Origin: Weissella minor
GTDB taxonomy: Bacteria; Bacillota; Bacilli; Lactobacillales; Lactobacillaceae
Length of the DNA stretch: 64,000 nt
NCBI RefSeq assembly: GCF_001437425.1
Contig: NZ_JQCD01000024.1
Span: 492,362 to 556,361, forward strand
Reading direction: 5' to 3'
Positions 61,670 to 64,000 of this stretch are shown in pieces. The notes under the pieces were generated by a model, which saw nothing but the letters and a program-made list of their open reading frames with translations, had not been told where the DNA came from and did no database searches. How positions within the stretch are numbered: the first letter of the stretch is position 1; the number at the start of each line of letters is the position of its first letter. A program made the position numbers and the translations under genes.

Positions 61670-61698
61670 ATTGTATATGAAACCGATTTCATAATCAA
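61670..61698 (-). promoter_or_regulatory. scrK promoter with perfect CRE
   Basis: On the minus strand TTGATT (61693-61698), 17-base spacer, TACAAT (61670-61675). The spacer contains TGAAACCGATTTCA on the plus strand (61678-61691), a 14 of 14 match to the CRE consensus TGWAANCGNTNWCA. Confidence 0.75.
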
Positions 61699-61707
61699 GT
61701 AAAATCA

Positions 61708-61738
61708 TAAAAAAAAAGTGAAATGTTCCCATTTCACT
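61708..61738 (-). terminator. Terminator of parC
   Basis: Hairpin AGTGAAATG / CATTTCACT with a four-base loop, followed by nine T on the minus strand. Confidence 0.92.
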
Positions 61739-61750
61739 CATTACTTTGAT

Positions 61751-64000
61751 TTAAGTTGTCACTAGATTTTGTTGCAAAACATGCATCATAACAGGTGTTC
61801 CACTCGTTTCGGTATCAATCACAAAACTACCATTACTATAACGCTGACTCTTTGGATAATCCATTGGATTAATATCAAAAAGTTTATCCGTATCAGTCAA
61901 AATCGTTAATGGCTCTGGTTGATGCTGATGAATACCAACCATTGATACAATGCGATGTGGTTCTCGCTTCAATTCTCGCATAATTGCAACACCTTTACGG
62001 GCCCGACTCGTTTTAGGGATTTCATCAACAGGCATCCACTTGAAAGCACCACGATTTGAGACAAATGCCAAAGCTTGGTCATTTGCATTATCACTTAGTG
62101 CCATTCCTGTAATTGCGTCATCATCACCTAATGCCATGGCTTTAACACCAGCAGTCCGAGCTCCAGATGTTGGGACTTCATCCAAAGCATAACGTAAACC
62201 ATTTGCTTGATATGACGCCAGAATCACATCATAGTTTGCTTGCTGCTTGTCGTCAAACCAAACAGTGTTTACAACATACGCATCCGAACGCTTCAGTTTG
62301 ATAAACGGTGTTGGTTTCTTACGATAAGTCGTTCGTGGTGCCAAGTCACTAAATTTCGTGCGCTTAATCAAACCATCAGAAGTCACACTGACCCACTCCC
62401 CGGCTAAGGCATCAACTGAGTCAACAACCTTTACTGCAATAATTAATTCCTCAGAAGCTAACCCTGTAATCGTCTGTGATAGATGTTCTCCCGCTTCTTT
62501 CCATCGCACATCTGCAATTTCATGAATTGGTCGATAAACGACATTCCCACGATCAGTCAGCATAAAGAGATGTTGTAAAGTATTCACACGGTTCACAAAG
62601 ATAACTTCATCGTCATCACGCAAACCATTATCATCTCCTGATGCATTGTATGAACGAATTGATGAACGCTTAACATAGCCACTCTTTGAAACAAGCATCA
62701 TCACATCTTCATCAGCAACGGTGACATTTTGATCAATCTTCAATTCTTGAACCTGATCTTCAATTGAGCTGAGACGATCAGTCGCATATTCCTTACGTAA
62801 GCTCTTCAATTCATTTCGAAGCACTTTTCGTAATTCTTTCGGTTCAGCCAAAATTAAATTAAAGGCTTCAATTTTAGCATTCAATTCTGCAAACTCATGC
62901 TCCAATTGCGTTACATCGGTATTCGTTAAACGATATAGTTGCATCGTCACAATTGCTTCGGCTTGTGGTTCAGAGAAATCGTATTCAGCCATCAAATTTT
63001 CTTTGGCACCCTTACGATTTTCTGAAGCACGAATGGTTGCAATCACTTGATCCAAAATTGACATCGCTTTAATTAAGCCCGAAACAATATGTTGACGACT
63101 TTGCGCTTTTGCTAAGTCGTACTCTGTTCGTTTCGTAATAATTTCAACTTGATGTTCCAAAAATGCTGATAGCGCCTGCTTCAACCCAACGCGTTCAGGT
63201 CGTTGATTGTGAATCGCCACCATATTGAAATTATACGTAATCTGCAAATCAGTTTTCTTAAAGAGATAATCCAAAATTCCTTGTGCATTGGCATCCTTAC
63301 CCAACTCAATGACAATTGAAAGGCCATCTCGGTCAGATTCATCACGCACTTCAGTAATTCCAGCAACATCCTTATTCAAACGAATTTCGTCAATTTTCTT
63401 AACTAATGCAGCTTTGTTGACTTCATAAGGGATTTCGGAAATGTCAATCTGTGACTTTCCAGCTTTCAATGCTTTAATTGTTGTCCGTGAGCGCACAATA
63501 ATGCGGCCACGACCACTTTCATAAGCAGAGCGAATGCCATCAATACCTTGAATAATCCCACCTGTTGGAAAATCAGGACCTTGCACAAATTGCATCAATT
63601 CATCTAATTTTGCCTTTGGATGCGCTAAAAGATACACCAAAGCATCAATCACTTCACCCAAATTATGTGGTGGAATTTCCGTCGCATATCCCGCTGAAAT
63701 TCCAGTTGAGCCATTTACCAGTAAATTAGGGAAATGAGCTGGTAAAACTGTCGGCTCATATTCAGTATCATCAAAGTTCAAGACCATTTCCACGGTCTCT
63801 TTATCCAAATCGCGTAGCATTTCACCGGCTAATTTAGACAAACGTGCTTCGGTATAACGCATGGCAGCCGGCGGATCATTATCAATTGATCCATTGTTAC
63901 CGTGCATTTCAATCAAAGGTGCGCGTAACTTCCAGTCCTGTGACATACGTACCAACGCTTCATAAATTGAAGAGTCACCGTGGGGATGGAAATTACCCAT
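61751..64000 (-). CDS. parC: DNA topoisomerase IV subunit A, 5' end outside window
   Basis: 749 codons are visible; the true start lies beyond position 64000, because the Met at the edge is the internal Met of the conserved [12 protein letters not shown] segment, about residue 70-75 in homologs. The catalytic Tyr is in [16 protein letters not shown] (Tyr49 of the visible part). The quinolone-resistance region reads [11 protein letters not shown], the drug-sensitive type at the usual Ser and acidic positions. The C-terminal beta-propeller follows from about residue 420. With ParE it decatenates daughter chromosomes; ParC rather than GyrA is favoured by [20 protein letters not shown] and the absence of a canonical GyrA-box (QRRGGKG). 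Confidence 0.93.
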   Translation of the reverse strand: MGNFHPHGDSSIYEALVRMSQDWKLRAPLIEMHGNNGSIDNDPPAAMRYTEARLSKLAGEMLRDLDKETVEMVLNFDDTEYEPTVLPAHFPNLLVNGSTGISAGYATEIPPHNLGEVIDALVYLLAHPKAKLDELMQFVQGPDFPTGGIIQGIDGIRSAYESGRGRIIVRSRTTIKALKAGKSQIDISEIPYEVNKAALVKKIDEIRLNKDVAGITEVRDESDRDGLSIVIELGKDANAQGILDYLFKKTDLQITYNFNMVAIHNQRPERVGLKQALSAFLEHQVEIITKRTEYDLAKAQSRQHIVSGLIKAMSILDQVIATIRASENRKGAKENLMAEYDFSEPQAEAIVTMQLYRLTNTDVTQLEHEFAELNAKIEAFNLILAEPKELRKVLRNELKSLRKEYATDRLSSIEDQVQELKIDQNVTVADEDVMMLVSKSGYVKRSSIRSYNASGDDNGLRDDDEVIFVNRVNTLQHLFMLTDRGNVVYRPIHEIADVRWKEAGEHLSQTITGLASEELIIAVKVVDSVDALAGEWVSVTSDGLIKRTKFSDLAPRTTYRKKPTPFIKLKRSDAYVVNTVWFDDKQQANYDVILASYQANGLRYALDEVPTSGARTAGVKAMALGDDDAITGMALSDNANDQALAFVSNRGAFKWMPVDEIPKTSRARKGVAIMRELKREPHRIVSMVGIHQHQPEPLTILTDTDKLFDINPMDYPKSQRYSNGSFVIDTETSGTPVMMHVLQQNLVTT

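Noticed and set aside
1-64000. tRNA, rRNA, CRISPR arrays, insertion sequences, prophage genes
   Set aside because: I looked through all gaps larger than about 100 bases and saw no cloverleaf-like sequence, repeat-spacer array, transposase or phage structural gene.

Overview
The window looks like a chromosomal segment from a low-GC Gram-positive lactic acid bacterium, most likely Weissella or a close relative in Lactobacillaceae (former Leuconostocaceae). The evidence is an R-specific short-chain alcohol dehydrogenase close to the Lactobacillus brevis enzyme, an L-2-hydroxyisocaproate dehydrogenase like the Weissella confusa one, a T-box leader, catabolite-responsive (CRE) sites and an OpuA/BusR osmoregulation module. 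The genus is inference. I see no rRNA, tRNA, CRISPR array, prophage or intact insertion sequence.

Layout. 1-3.3 kb is an AT-rich accessory stretch: a truncated HTH gene preceded by a tiny membrane-protein gene, two broken small genes, and a tandem pair of paralogous membrane proteins sharing a KGWNWGAF motif. 3.0-9.1 kb holds a SemiSWEET sugar carrier, redox enzymes (alcohol and 2-hydroxyacid dehydrogenases), a PLP aminotransferase and a gluconate permease with a CRE over its -35 box. 9.2-12.1 kb is a formate-tetrahydrofolate ligase co-transcribed with a PurD-like protein that has lost many active-site residues. 12.5-24.7 kb mixes peptidases (MccF-like S66, PepC), a T-box-controlled methionine-type binding protein, a three-gene ABC exporter, an isochorismatase-like hydrolase, an ASCH protein, two NAD(P)-binding reductases and several small genes.

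24.8-49.8 kb is mostly housekeeping on the minus strand: polA, a BI-1 protein, ytpR/murC with an odd disordered protein between them, udk, phoPR, an MFS carrier, the dnaG-rpoD operon, the ftsW-ylbG-rsmD-coaD-ylbL operon, typA, a def-UPF0223-IMPase run, and rpoY-rnjA on the plus strand.

49.9-64 kb contains a HAD phosphatase, PnuC, small membrane proteins, a second methionine-type binding protein followed by msrA, the opuAA-opuABC betaine importer divergent from its likely c-di-AMP-responsive repressor busR, a manganese-dependent pyrophosphatase, a fructokinase with a perfect CRE in its promoter, and the 5'-truncated parC.

The strongest regulatory stories are the T-box upstream of the first MetQ paralog, the inverted repeat covering the opuA promoter beside busR, and CcpA-type sites at adh, gntP and scrK. 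The most unexplained items are the degenerate PurD, the decayed small-gene cluster at the left edge, the KGWNWGAF pair, and the disordered protein in the position where I would expect an SftA/FtsK-type translocase.
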